A DNA stretch of 64,000 bases from an uncultured Lachnospiraceae bacterium (GCA_910587155.1 CAJULA010000003.1:127192-191191), one strand, 5' to 3'. Shown: positions 38,508 through 47,728, numbered from the stretch's first letter. Notes: generated by a model from the sequence alone, not told the origin. Program-made: numbers and translations.

Positions 38508-39329
38508 ATGATGAGAATTGCTCTTTTATATATTTGCACAGGACAGTATGTAAGATTCTGGGAAGAATTTTATGAAAGTTTTCATAAGAATTTTCTGAGA
38601 GATTCAGAAAAAAGCTATTTTGTTTTTACTGACAGTGAGACTATTTACGGGGAGGATAAGGACTGCAATATTCACCGTATTTATCAAAAGGATCTGGGAT
38701 GGCCGGGGAGTACATTATTTCGCTTTCGCATGTTTTCCGGCATTGCAGAAGAGCTGAAAAGCTATGATTATGTCTTTTTTATGAATGCGAATCTGATCTG
38801 TTTAAAAGAAGTCAAAGAAGCAGATTTTCTCCCGGTGCAGGAGGAGTTACTGGTGGTAAAACATCCCGGATATGATAACCTTGCACCTTATGAATTTCCT
38901 TATGAAAGAAGGAGAAAGTCAAAAGCATTCGTTCCTTATACAAAAGGGCATGTTTATGCATATGGAGCGATTAACGGGGGAAAGAGCGAAGCTTATATCA
39001 GATTAATCAGGGAATTGAAGGAAGCGATACAAGATGATTATGGACGAGGGATCATAGCGAAGTGGCATGACGAATCGCACCTCAATAAGTATATCATAGA
39101 ACATGACAACTATAAGGTGCTGCCCCCTGCTTATGCATATTCAGAGGAATATGATCTTCCTTACGAAAAGATCATACTGGTAACGGATAAAAAGAAAAAA
39201 ATCAAACTGGCGGATAATAAAATAAAGGGGAAAAGGGGAGTACCATTTGCGGGAATGAAGAGAAAGATGATTGGCATGTATTTAAGGATTTTCAGGAAAT
39301 GTACGGTCAGGAGAAACGGGAATGAATGA
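38508..39329 (+). CDS. GT6 family (ABO-type) alpha-1,3-Gal/GalNAc transferase
   Basis: 273 aa. Strong similarity to GT6, the family of human blood-group A/B transferases and of bacterial homologues: LFRFRMFSGIAEELKSYDYV, FFMNANLICLKEV, LVVKHPGYDNLAPYEFPYER, VYAYGAINGGKSEAYIRLIR, GIIAKWHDESHLNKYIIEHD and VLPPAYAYSEEYDLPYEKII. The DxD of vertebrate enzymes is N93-A-N95 here, as described for metal-independent bacterial GT6 proteins. The position equivalent to human residue 268 is Ala154, as in galactose-specific enzymes (Gly in GalNAc-specific ones). This predicts UDP-Gal and a B-like product, but only by alignment in the head. A fucosyltransferase for the needed Fuc-alpha-1,2-Gal acceptor is two genes upstream. 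Confidence 0.93.
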   Translation: MMRIALLYICTGQYVRFWEEFYESFHKNFLRDSEKSYFVFTDSETIYGEDKDCNIHRIYQKDLGWPGSTLFRFRMFSGIAEELKSYDYVFFMNANLICLKEVKEADFLPVQEELLVVKHPGYDNLAPYEFPYERRRKSKAFVPYTKGHVYAYGAINGGKSEAYIRLIRELKEAIQDDYGRGIIAKWHDESHLNKYIIEHDNYKVLPPAYAYSEEYDLPYEKIILVTDKKKKIKLADNKIKGKRGVPFAGMKRKMIGMYLRIFRKCTVRRNGNE

Positions 39330-40242
39330 AGGAAAAGAAATAACCTTAGTTACGGCTTTTTTTGATATCGGCAGAGGAGATCTGGAGGATCAGAAACGAT
39401 CCAGTAACAATTACATGGAATATTTTAAATTTTGGGCCCGTATACAAAACCGTCTGATCGTTTTCACCACATCAGATTTTGCACAGCAGATCAGGGAAAT
39501 CAGGGAAAACTTCGGGCGGGGTAAGGAAACGATAATTGTAGTGGAAGACAATATCTGGGATATAGAAGCCGATTTATATCGTGAGATGTGCAGAGTGGAA
39601 AAGTCAGCGCATTTTAAAGAGTTAAGGATAAGACCGGGGGATATCTCTAACCGGGCAGACTATGATTACATTACACTCATCAAATTCTGGTGTCTGAAGA
39701 AAGCTGTAGAAGAAAAATACACTTTGAGCGGATATACGGTATGGATTGATTTTGGATTTAATCATGGCGGCGATACGTTTTCAGATCCGGAAGATTTTGA
39801 TTATAAATGGGAATATAACTTTGGAGATAAGATATGTCTGTTTATGAGGAAAAGTGTGGAAACTGAGGTGGGACTGGTCAAGCTTGTCACAATGACAGAC
39901 AGTATTATGGCAGGAATTATTGTCTGTCCTGATGAAATGTGCGGACTGCTTTATGAAATGTGCACCGAGGCAATGTGGTCTTTAGTATCCATTGATTTTA
40001 TGGATGATGAGCAGATGCTTTTAAGGATGGCATGGAGAAGGCATCCGGAATACTTTCAATTGTATGAGAGCAGCTGGTTTATGCCGTTAAAAGAATATGG
40101 AGGCGGCCATTTAAAGCTTGTGCAGCGTGTGCCGGAAAAAAAAGGAAACAAGAAGATTTTTGATGTAAAGAGCAGGTTTAATTGCAGAAAGATACGTTAT
40201 CTTATGCGATTTTATCAGGCGATTAAAAAGGAAAGCTGTTAA
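39322..40242 (+). CDS. HtrL/YibB family protein (putative glycosyltransferase)
   Basis: 306 aa. The start EITLVTAFFDIGRGDLEDQ, followed by the central YITLIKFWCLKKAV and YTVWIDFGFNHGGD, matches the HtrL_YibB family, found in LPS and capsule clusters and thought to be GT-A-like. WIDFGF may hold the DxD-like acidic position. DDEQMLLRMAWRRHPEYF near the end is also typical. AGGAG is placed well before the ATG; the start overlaps the GT6 stop by 8 nt. Activity unknown; a sugar transferase is inferred from context and family. Confidence 0.83.
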   Translation: MNEGKEITLVTAFFDIGRGDLEDQKRSSNNYMEYFKFWARIQNRLIVFTTSDFAQQIREIRENFGRGKETIIVVEDNIWDIEADLYREMCRVEKSAHFKELRIRPGDISNRADYDYITLIKFWCLKKAVEEKYTLSGYTVWIDFGFNHGGDTFSDPEDFDYKWEYNFGDKICLFMRKSVETEVGLVKLVTMTDSIMAGIIVCPDEMCGLLYEMCTEAMWSLVSIDFMDDEQMLLRMAWRRHPEYFQLYESSWFMPLKEYGGGHLKLVQRVPEKKGNKKIFDVKSRFNCRKIRYLMRFYQAIKKESC

Positions 40243-40333
40243 TCACGGCGAAATGCCCAAGGAAGCCGGGATTGGGAAAGAGCGGTTTAACCAGTATGCA
40301 CCGGGTTAGTATCTGAAAGGTGAGTGGAAACAT

Positions 40334-41782
40334 TTGAAGGAAAAAACAGATAGAAATTGGAAATTTATATTGTATATATGTCTGATCATAATTGTACTTT
40401 TTCCCATGATTTATACAATTTTTTATACGATCCACTCAGAAGATGATTTTTCGATGGTATTAAGCTGCAACAGGGAAAGCCTTCTGGCAGAAAGTATTCG
40501 TATTGCCAATGATTACTATAAAAACTGGTCAGGGATCTGGCTGTATATGGTGATTGAGGTTTTGTTTAATCCATTGATGTGTTTCCCGCTGGAGAGTCAG
40601 GGAATAGGGATTGAAATGGTTTGCCTTTTTATGACATTTGTGGCTTCCCTTCTGCTATTGATTTATGTGGCATCAAAGAGATTGTTGAAAGTTGGAAATA
40701 AAGAAACCATTGCAGCATTCGGTCTGATTTTTTTATTTGTATTTTTCAATACCAATATTTACCAGGAAGTTTTTTACTGGTTTGTGGGAAGCAGTTATAT
40801 GATGGCTGTAACTGCGGGAATTGTCACTATCATAGTGACGATTGAATTTTTCTGCAACCCCAAAAGGGATGGAAGGATGGGGGTTTTTCTTTTACTTAGT
40901 GGGATATTGGCCTGTAATTTTTTTCAGGCGGCGATTCTTCCGGGAATGGTTTTTATAGTCTTATGGTGTTGGTTGAGTAAAAAAGAACATAAGCTGTTGT
41001 GGAAAAAGGGGATCCCGTTTTGCTTTATGTTTTTAAGCGGACTGATGGCAGTGATTGCCCCTGGCAATTATGTGCGCCGTTCTTATGATTCTTCCTCGTA
41101 TAATGTGGTAAAAGGTTTTGTTGATGCCTGTAAAATGGAGGCTATCGTATTAAGGGACTTATTTTATCAGCCGTTTGTTATCTTATTGATTGTGTACTGT
41201 ATTTATATAGGAATTCGATTCAGGGTAAGAGATGTAAAGGGAAAAGAAGTGTTGTCCGGGGCATTTCTTTCTCTGCTGACATTGTTTTTAAATTGTTTTC
41301 CAATTGCCTTCGGATATGCAGACGTTGGTTTGTCGAGCAGAATATATTTTTTACTGAACTTTACAACACTGGTTGGGGCGGTTGTAACCGCTGTTTTGGC
41401 AGGTATGTATGTAAGCAATTTAATCCGCGGGGATATATTCAATGACTGCCAGGTGAAAGTATTTGTGACGGCATTTGTTTTTCTGTTTCTGTACGCTACA
41501 GTTATTTATAATGAGGATATAAAAAAACTACCCTGGTTTCAGACTGTAATTGCGGCAGAAGATGTGAAAGAGATTCATGATGTCTGGCAGGATTGTCTGA
41601 TTGAAATAAGAGATTCCAAGGAGAGTAGCGTTGAACTGGCAATAGAGGAGAGATTTTTTAAATCTCCGGTTCTGAGACTGCCGGGATTGAGCGAGGATCC
41701 GCAGGCGTGGGTGAATGACCTTATTGCGCAATATTTCGATAAAGAATCGGTAATCGTTCGCAGAAATGATGAGGGAGTTTAA
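40334..41782 (+). CDS. DUF6056-like multi-pass membrane protein
   Basis: 482 aa with about eleven membrane helices. An early outer loop has HSEDDFSMVLSCN, then YYKNWSGIWLYMVIEV, EVFYWFVGSSYMMAVTAG and MAVIAPGNYVRR, a pattern I associate with the DUF6056 family of EPS-cluster membrane proteins. The paired acids in SEDDF resemble the catalytic loop of GT-C enzymes, so an outer-face glycosyl transfer or polymerisation is possible. The TTG start has AAAGGTGAGTGG upstream. The preceding 91 bases carry no obvious terminator or promoter. Confidence 0.75.
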   Translation: MKEKTDRNWKFILYICLIIIVLFPMIYTIFYTIHSEDDFSMVLSCNRESLLAESIRIANDYYKNWSGIWLYMVIEVLFNPLMCFPLESQGIGIEMVCLFMTFVASLLLLIYVASKRLLKVGNKETIAAFGLIFLFVFFNTNIYQEVFYWFVGSSYMMAVTAGIVTIIVTIEFFCNPKRDGRMGVFLLLSGILACNFFQAAILPGMVFIVLWCWLSKKEHKLLWKKGIPFCFMFLSGLMAVIAPGNYVRRSYDSSSYNVVKGFVDACKMEAIVLRDLFYQPFVILLIVYCIYIGIRFRVRDVKGKEVLSGAFLSLLTLFLNCFPIAFGYADVGLSSRIYFLLNFTTLVGAVVTAVLAGMYVSNLIRGDIFNDCQVKVFVTAFVFLFLYATVIYNEDIKKLPWFQTVIAAEDVKEIHDVWQDCLIEIRDSKESSVELAIEERFFKSPVLRLPGLSEDPQAWVNDLIAQYFDKESVIVRRNDEGV

Positions 41783-41785
41783 CAG

Positions 41786-42910
41786 ATGTATAAGAAAATC
41801 AAGGACACTTTTTTTGCATGGCTGGAAAGAACACTGCCATATGAAGATTATATTATGATACGTTCACGCTATTATTGGCTGACGACCTCATCTGAGAGAG
41901 AGAATAAATACCGGTTGCCTTATTTTATATCCAGAAAACGTAATGCGAAGGAAAAATATTGTGTTTTCAGGTATGCTTTGCCGGGAAGTGCCTTATTTTC
42001 AAGCGCCTTAGGGCATATTTTTTCTTATGAATGGGCTAAGAGTAAGGGGTATATCCCGATCGTAGATCTGGAATATGAATATGATTTTCAGAAGGGCCAT
42101 TTGGGAAAGGATAATGAATGGGAGTACTGTTTTGAACAACCGGTCAGTATTAAAGATGTTGTACAGAAGGACTGGGTGTTGGTAGAGCAGATAGGCAGAA
42201 ATAAAACATGGCGGAAAGAGACATGTCTGATTATTAATCATGATGCAGATGATTACACGATACATGTTGTTGACAAAAACTGGAGAGAATATTACGGCAG
42301 GTTAAATCAGTATGTAAGAAAAGCATGGGTATGGAAACAAAGCTTCCTGGATGAATATCAGCAGGAATGTGGCTGTAAAATATCAGAAAATGATTGTGTA
42401 CTGGGTATCTTTCTAAGAGAAGAGTTTTCGGTCGATGTATCAAAGCTGCGGACTAATAAGACTGCCCGGGAAATTTATAAAAAACACCCATTGACAATCG
42501 GCGTTCAGGAAATCGTACAGCTGGTAAAAGAATATATGAAGGAATGGGGGTGTAATAAAGTATTTGTTTCTACAGAAATGAGCGACAGTCTCGATTTGTT
42601 TTTACAGGAATTTGGGGATTGTGTTATTTTTGTTAACAGGCAGCGAATGAAGAGTAATCTGTATACAAATCATGAAAAATACTGGGATATGAGTAATGAT
42701 GAGAAACGGGAATACGACAGAAAACTCAATCAGACATTAAATAAGAGAGAGAAAACCATTGCTTATGTCAAAGAAGTCTATGGATTATCACTTTGTGATT
42801 ATCTGATAGCACCGAAATCAAGCGGGGCAGCGGCTGCCCTGGCACTCAATGGCGGAAAATATCGGGATATCTGTATCTTGCCGGATTTCAATAAAGCAGA
42901 CAGATATTAA
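41786..42910 (+). CDS. Fucosyltransferase-like GT-B protein
   Basis: 374 aa, cytoplasmic. The N-terminal half (CVFRYALPGSALFSSALGHI) and a C-terminal half with NDCVLGIFLREEFSVDVSKL, KVFVSTEMSDSLDLFLQEFG, and VYGLSLCDYLIAPKSSGAAA resemble O-fucosyltransferase/NodZ-like GT-B proteins found in capsule clusters. In relatives I recall, the nucleotide-sugar loop reads RGTDY; here it is REEFSVD, so the donor pocket may differ. It sits near GT11 and GT6, which again points to fucose-rich decoration. GGGAG lies nine nt before the ATG. Family assignment moderate. Confidence 0.6.
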   Translation: MYKKIKDTFFAWLERTLPYEDYIMIRSRYYWLTTSSERENKYRLPYFISRKRNAKEKYCVFRYALPGSALFSSALGHIFSYEWAKSKGYIPIVDLEYEYDFQKGHLGKDNEWEYCFEQPVSIKDVVQKDWVLVEQIGRNKTWRKETCLIINHDADDYTIHVVDKNWREYYGRLNQYVRKAWVWKQSFLDEYQQECGCKISENDCVLGIFLREEFSVDVSKLRTNKTAREIYKKHPLTIGVQEIVQLVKEYMKEWGCNKVFVSTEMSDSLDLFLQEFGDCVIFVNRQRMKSNLYTNHEKYWDMSNDEKREYDRKLNQTLNKREKTIAYVKEVYGLSLCDYLIAPKSSGAAAALALNGGKYRDICILPDFNKADRY

Positions 42911-42942
42911 CAGTCTGGAATATAAGACAGGGAATGATACTT

Positions 42943-44736
42943 ATGATCAGTAATATCAGGACAGCAAAAGAAATAATTGTTCAATTAAATTATATATTAG
43001 ACAGCAGGCAAAAGAGAAAGGCCGTGGGTATTCTGCTTGTTATTATCATCAGTTCCGCGCTGGAACTGGTAGGGATTACTGCCATATTGCCTTTTATTCA
43101 GGCAGTTGTATCTCCGGAGGAGGTCTGGCAGAATGTATATGTGCAAAGGCTTGCATCCGCTATAGGAATAAAATCTTCCAATGAGTTACTTCTTTTATTT
43201 GGCCTGGTGCTTATATTCATTTATATTTTCAAAAATATCATTGTGCTTTTATCTAATTATATTCAATATGATTACAGTGCCTGTGTGCAGAAAGAATTGT
43301 CCATCAGAATGCTCAAATCATATATGAGCCGCCCGTACTCCTATTATCTTGATGTGAACAGTGCGGAAATTCTCCGCGGGTGCGGAACAGATGTGAATGG
43401 GGTATTTAATATCCTTTCTTTTATATTTTCCATTATATCAGAGCTGCTTGTAGTGAGTATGATCAGTATATACGTTATCTATACCGATGCATTTATCGCG
43501 CTATGTACACTGATGGTTATGTTTTCGGTAATGCTTGGCATTGTTGTTTTTTTCAAACCGATTGTCAAGCAGTCTGGAAAGAAAAATATTGAAGTAAGTA
43601 CGGAAAAGTACAAAACGGTCTATCAGGCGGTCAACGGTATAAAAGAAATATATGTTATGCAGAGGAAGGAATACTTTGTTGACGAATACGAAATGATTTC
43701 CGAGAAAGCGCGAAAGGTACAAAGAAATTATGAGTTTATAAGCAACAGTCCGGATCGGATTATAGAAGGTATCTGTGTCAGCGCTCTGATCGGCATTGTC
43801 TGTATCCGGCTTATGATGAGTGTGGATATGGTTGATTTTATTCCCAAGCTGGGAGCGTTTGCCATGGCGGCGTTCAAAATTCTGCCTTCTGTGGGGAAGA
43901 TTTCCAGCAGAATGACAGGCATCATTTATCATCGCCCGATGCTTGAAAATGTGTATGATATTATGAAAGAGGCCGCAGAATATGAAGCACTGCATGAAGA
44001 CTATGCGGTGCGGCACGGCCTGTCAAAGGAGGCAGACCAGCATCATTTTGACAGAGAACTGGTGGTGAATCATATCACATGGAAATATAAAAACCAGGTG
44101 AAGCCGGTACTGGAAAATACGGCACTGACAATCCGCAAGGGGGAATCCATTGCCCTGATCGGGGCTTCCGGTGCAGGAAAGACAACCCTTGCAGATGTTA
44201 TTTTGGGATTATTACACCCGCAGCAGGGCACAATAGAAATGGATGGGACAGATGTCTATGCAATACCGAAAACCTGGGCTCACATTATAGGCTATGTGCC
44301 GCAGTCGGTTTTTTTGATTGACGATACCATTCGCAGTAATGTCGCCTTTGGTTTAAAGGATCAGGAGATCAGGGATATGGATATCTGGGATGCGCTGGAG
44401 CGGGCACAGCTGAAAGATTTTGTACAGGGCCTCCCGGATGACTTGGATACGATTGTAGGGGAACGGGGGATAAAGTTTTCGGGGGGACAGAAGCAGCGTA
44501 TTGCCATTGCGAGAGCGCTGTACAACAGGCCGGAGATCCTGGTGCTGGATGAAGCGACGGCGGCGCTTGACAATGAGACGGAGGCTGCGGTTATGGAGTC
44601 GATAGACGCTTTGCAGGGGCAGATTACAATGATCATAGTCGCTCACAGGCTGACGACGATCAGGAATTGTGACCGGATTTATGAAATCAAAGATGGCAGG
44701 GCGATAGAACAGAGAAAAGAGGAAGTATTACTGTAA
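42943..44736 (+). CDS. PglK-like ABC transporter (fused permease and ATPase)
   Basis: 597 aa half-transporter. Six membrane helices (about 20-340) are followed by an ATPase with Walker A (GASGAGKTTLADV), Q-loop (GYVPQSVFLIDDTIRSN), signature (FSGGQKQRIAIARALY), Walker B (EILVLDEATAALDNETE) and H-loop (IIVAHRLTT). Close in layout to PglK/WlaB lipid-linked oligosaccharide flippases. The start at this ATG is better spaced from GGGA than an ATG three codons upstream. Paralogue of the transporter at 50.2 kb; they may pump different lipid-linked products or form a pair. Confidence 0.92.
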   Translation: MISNIRTAKEIIVQLNYILDSRQKRKAVGILLVIIISSALELVGITAILPFIQAVVSPEEVWQNVYVQRLASAIGIKSSNELLLLFGLVLIFIYIFKNIIVLLSNYIQYDYSACVQKELSIRMLKSYMSRPYSYYLDVNSAEILRGCGTDVNGVFNILSFIFSIISELLVVSMISIYVIYTDAFIALCTLMVMFSVMLGIVVFFKPIVKQSGKKNIEVSTEKYKTVYQAVNGIKEIYVMQRKEYFVDEYEMISEKARKVQRNYEFISNSPDRIIEGICVSALIGIVCIRLMMSVDMVDFIPKLGAFAMAAFKILPSVGKISSRMTGIIYHRPMLENVYDIMKEAAEYEALHEDYAVRHGLSKEADQHHFDRELVVNHITWKYKNQVKPVLENTALTIRKGESIALIGASGAGKTTLADVILGLLHPQQGTIEMDGTDVYAIPKTWAHIIGYVPQSVFLIDDTIRSNVAFGLKDQEIRDMDIWDALERAQLKDFVQGLPDDLDTIVGERGIKFSGGQKQRIAIARALYNRPEILVLDEATAALDNETEAAVMESIDALQGQITMIIVAHRLTTIRNCDRIYEIKDGRAIEQRKEEVLL

Positions 44737-46185
44737 ATGGCAAGAGATGGAGAGGGTATGGAAACGAAGAATCGAAATTTAACTTTTTTTCTGACAGGCG
44801 GGACTGTGTTGTTGTCTGTGTTGTTACTGGCGATGCTGCTGCGCCCGGAAGTCATGGTAGCCTATCTGTTCGAGGACAGACAGGATACATTTATGGATTA
44901 TTATAACTGTATTGAAACCGTAAAATCTCTGAAGTCAGACTATCGTAACAGCGGTAATATGTATCCTCCGCTTTGCTGGGTGATATTTTATATATTCCGC
45001 CTTGTTTCCGGAGATGTTGAGGGTATGGTGGAGGCCGGAGGAAGCCCGCGTTCGCTGCGCCTGTTCCAGGCGGCAATCGTTCCTTATACGCTTGCGCTTA
45101 TCTTTCTGATTCTGGTTATATTCGGCCTTCTTACACGTATGTGCCGTTTCAGACAGATTGAAAATAAATGGCTCAGTTATCTGTTTCTTTTCTCCATCCC
45201 TTTTATGTTTTTGGTAGAGAGGGGAAATATTCTGATTCTGTCATTTGTGGGTTCCCTTGCTTTTTTTGTTTTGAAAGACTCGGAAAAGTGGTGGGTACGT
45301 GATATTGGCTATCTTTGTCTGGCAATCGCGGCCGCGATAAAGATTTATCCTGCAGTTTTTGGTTTTGTGTTGTTAAGAGAGCATAAATATAAAGAAGCCT
45401 GCCGTCTTGCATTCTATGGTGTCATGGTTTTTATCATTCCCTTTCTGTTATTTACAGAGGAAGGACTGTCAGAGATTCCTTATTTCTTCCGCAATATCAT
45501 GGGCTTTAATTCCGGATTTATGAATTCGATAGTCAGTCAGGTGGCGCAGGAGAGCGGGCCTGTTGAGGCGGCCGTTGAAGTGGTGGCGGAAACCGCCATG
45601 GAGGCGGTTGAGGCAGTGGTGGAAACGGTGGAAGAGACAGCCAGTGAGATCATTGTGTTTGATGGAAACAGAATAGGGTTTGCAGCTTTTATGGAACATC
45701 TGCTTATGTGGTTTGGCGTGTCCTGGGGGTCGGCTGTATCGGTGGCGGCTAAGCTGTCGGCTTTATTATCCGCAGCTGCCTTTGCCATATCATTTTTTGC
45801 AAAAAAGCAGTGGCAGAATGTACTGCTGCTGGCTTGCGTGCTGGTAGGTTTCCAAAGCAGAAGTTATACGTATACAGTTGTTTTTATGATCATACCCTGT
45901 ATCCTCTTTCTGAATGCGGAAAGAGAGGGCAGACTGAATTACCTGTATTTGCTGCTATTTGGCCTGATTTTCTTCCCACTGCCGCTGGGATGGACGGAAC
46001 ATTTAAAGGAAGACTTATATTATGATTTTCACAGATCGTTTAATGACCTGCAGATGGGAGGCGCCATCTGGCTGCTTACGATAATTTGTAGTATTGATAT
46101 TATCATTCAATATGTAAAGAGAAAACGACAGAAGATACAGGTAGAAAGGGAAGGGCAGGGTGCTCCGGCAGTATCCGGGGAATGA
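44737..46185 (+). CDS. GT87-like membrane glycosyltransferase with Val/Ala/Glu-rich insertion
   Basis: 482 aa, roughly ten helices. The stretch AIAAAIKIYPAVFGFVLLRE followed by KYKEACRLAFYG is the hallmark of the GT87 family (polyprenyl-phosphate-mannose-type transferases). MYPPLCWVIFYIFRL is in the first outer loop. Between helices lies VEAAVEVVAETAMEAVEAVV, continuing as ETVEETASEIIV, an unusual acidic alanine/valine-rich insert. The DNA there holds an imperfect 21-bp repeat (45574-45594 and 45607-45627), so it probably grew by duplication. The start codon just after the upstream stop is uncertain; ATG at 44758 is an alternative. Confidence 0.82.
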   Translation: MARDGEGMETKNRNLTFFLTGGTVLLSVLLLAMLLRPEVMVAYLFEDRQDTFMDYYNCIETVKSLKSDYRNSGNMYPPLCWVIFYIFRLVSGDVEGMVEAGGSPRSLRLFQAAIVPYTLALIFLILVIFGLLTRMCRFRQIENKWLSYLFLFSIPFMFLVERGNILILSFVGSLAFFVLKDSEKWWVRDIGYLCLAIAAAIKIYPAVFGFVLLREHKYKEACRLAFYGVMVFIIPFLLFTEEGLSEIPYFFRNIMGFNSGFMNSIVSQVAQESGPVEAAVEVVAETAMEAVEAVVETVEETASEIIVFDGNRIGFAAFMEHLLMWFGVSWGSAVSVAAKLSALLSAAAFAISFFAKKQWQNVLLLACVLVGFQSRSYTYTVVFMIIPCILFLNAEREGRLNYLYLLLFGLIFFPLPLGWTEHLKEDLYYDFHRSFNDLQMGGAIWLLTIICSIDIIIQYVKRKRQKIQVEREGQGAPAVSGE

Positions 46186-46205
46186 TAACAGAGAAGGAGA
46201 TTACT

Positions 46206-47564
46206 ATGTTTAAAGACATGACAGAACAACAGGCAAGGGAATCCATCCTCGCCAGTGTAAAAGAATACTATGAAACCTACAGGAGAGGTTCCAAACCATA
46301 TCAGGAGGGTGACAGAATCCCTTACGCCTCCCGGGTCTATGACAGTGAGGAGATGGTCAATCTGGTCGACTCCGCGCTGGAATTCTGGCTGACGAGCGGG
46401 CGGTATACGGAGCGGTTTGAGCGGGAATTTGCCCGGTATCTGGGCGTGAAATACTGTTCCCTTGTCAATTCGGGCTCTTCGGCCAATTTGCTGGCCTTTA
46501 TGACCCTGACTTCGCCGCTGCTGGGCGAGCGGCAGATCAGGCGGGGCGATGAGGTAATCACGGTGGCGGCCGGGTTTCCCACGACGGTGGCGCCGATGGT
46601 ACAGTATGGGGCGGTGCCGGTGTTTGTCGATGTGACGATTCCGCAGTATAATATAGATGTCACCCTGCTGGAGCAGGCGCTTTCGGAAAAGACAAAGGCG
46701 GTAATGATTGCGCATACACTGGGAAATCCGTTTGACCTGAACGCAGTGAAAGCGTTTTGTGACAGTCATCATCTATGGCTGGTGGAGGACAACTGCGACG
46801 CTCTGGGGAGCGCGTATACGATTGACGGGGAGACGAAACTGACCGGGACAGTGGGAGACATGGGTACTTCCAGCTTTTATCCGCCGCATCATATGACAAT
46901 GGGAGAGGGCGGCGCTGTTTATACCGATAATCCGCTGCTGCATAAGATTATGCGTTCCTTCCGTGACTGGGGCAGGGACTGTATGTGTCCTTCCGGGCGG
47001 GACAATCTGTGCGGACACCGCTTTGACCGGCAGTACGGACAGCTCCCGGTCGGTTATGATCATAAATATGTGTATTCGCACTTTGGCTATAACTTAAAGG
47101 CAACCGATATGCAGGCGGCCATCGGCTGTGCGCAGCTCGCGAAATTCCCCTCCTTTGTGGAGCGGAGGCGGCGTAATTTTGCGCTGCTGAAATCGCTGTT
47201 AGCTTCTGCGACTGATAAATTGATTCTGCCGGAGGCGGCGGAAGGCTCTGCACCAAGCTGGTTTGGTTTTCTGATGACCTGCCGGGAAGGGGTGGACAGG
47301 AACCAGATGGTGCAGGATATTGAAAGCAAAGGAGTGCAGACACGGATGCTCTTTGCGGGAAATCTGACGAAGCATCCCTGCTTTGACCAGATGCGGGAGA
47401 GCGGCAGGGGATACCGCATCGCCGGCAGTCTGGAAAATACGGACAGGATCATGCGGGATACCTTCTGGATCGGTGTGTATCCGGGGATGACGGAGGAGAT
47501 GATTCGGTATATGGCGCGGGTAATTTTGGAGGCCGTTGCCGGTAATTCGAATGACAGAGGATGA
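46206..47564 (+). CDS. rfbH: CDP-4-keto-6-deoxyglucose-3-dehydrase-like (RfbH/E1) enzyme
   Basis: 452 aa, PMP- and [2Fe-2S]-dependent. It removes the C3 hydroxyl of a 4-keto-6-deoxyhexose. VNSGSSANLLAFMTLTSP, VAAGFPTTVAPMVQYGAV and FYPPHHMTMGEGGAV are present. The last replaces the aminotransferase lysine by His228. Four cysteines fit the iron-sulphur ligands (C197, C259, C261, C269; the last three as C-x-C-x7-C). The start behind AAGGAG is preferred to an ATG eight codons earlier in an overlap. No CDP-glucose synthase, 4,6-dehydratase or E3 reductase is present here, so the pathway must be completed elsewhere, or the enzyme acts on another NDP-sugar. Not a duplicate of the aminotransferase at 21.9 kb, which keeps its lysine. 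Confidence 0.92.
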   Translation: MFKDMTEQQARESILASVKEYYETYRRGSKPYQEGDRIPYASRVYDSEEMVNLVDSALEFWLTSGRYTERFEREFARYLGVKYCSLVNSGSSANLLAFMTLTSPLLGERQIRRGDEVITVAAGFPTTVAPMVQYGAVPVFVDVTIPQYNIDVTLLEQALSEKTKAVMIAHTLGNPFDLNAVKAFCDSHHLWLVEDNCDALGSAYTIDGETKLTGTVGDMGTSSFYPPHHMTMGEGGAVYTDNPLLHKIMRSFRDWGRDCMCPSGRDNLCGHRFDRQYGQLPVGYDHKYVYSHFGYNLKATDMQAAIGCAQLAKFPSFVERRRRNFALLKSLLASATDKLILPEAAEGSAPSWFGFLMTCREGVDRNQMVQDIESKGVQTRMLFAGNLTKHPCFDQMRESGRGYRIAGSLENTDRIMRDTFWIGVYPGMTEEMIRYMARVILEAVAGNSNDRG

Positions 47565-47699
47565 AAAACAGCATCTAAGAACGGATATCGGGTCAAAAGT
47601 GGTGCTTATTCTGTCAATTTTGCAATGACTTTCAGGCACGAGAGGTAAAATCCTGGATAGTGCTTTGTTGCAGGATATTTGGGCGTAATAAAATTTACG

Positions 47700-47728
47700 T
47701 TGTAAGCGAAACAAATCTATGCTATAGT
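47700..47728 (+). promoter_or_regulatory. Predicted extended -10 promoter for the GT2-ABC-GDPD block
   Basis: TTGTAA, exactly 17 nt, then TATAGT preceded by TGC (extended -10 TGn). It lies in the only sizeable gap (187 nt) between the RfbH gene and the next GT2, with start site near 47735. No rho-independent stem was found before it. This marks a possible separate transcript for genes from 47.8 kb to 54.4 kb. Confidence 0.6.

Noticed and set aside
47565..47699. Terminator after the RfbH gene
   Set aside because: No G+C-rich stem followed by a T-run could be found by eye.
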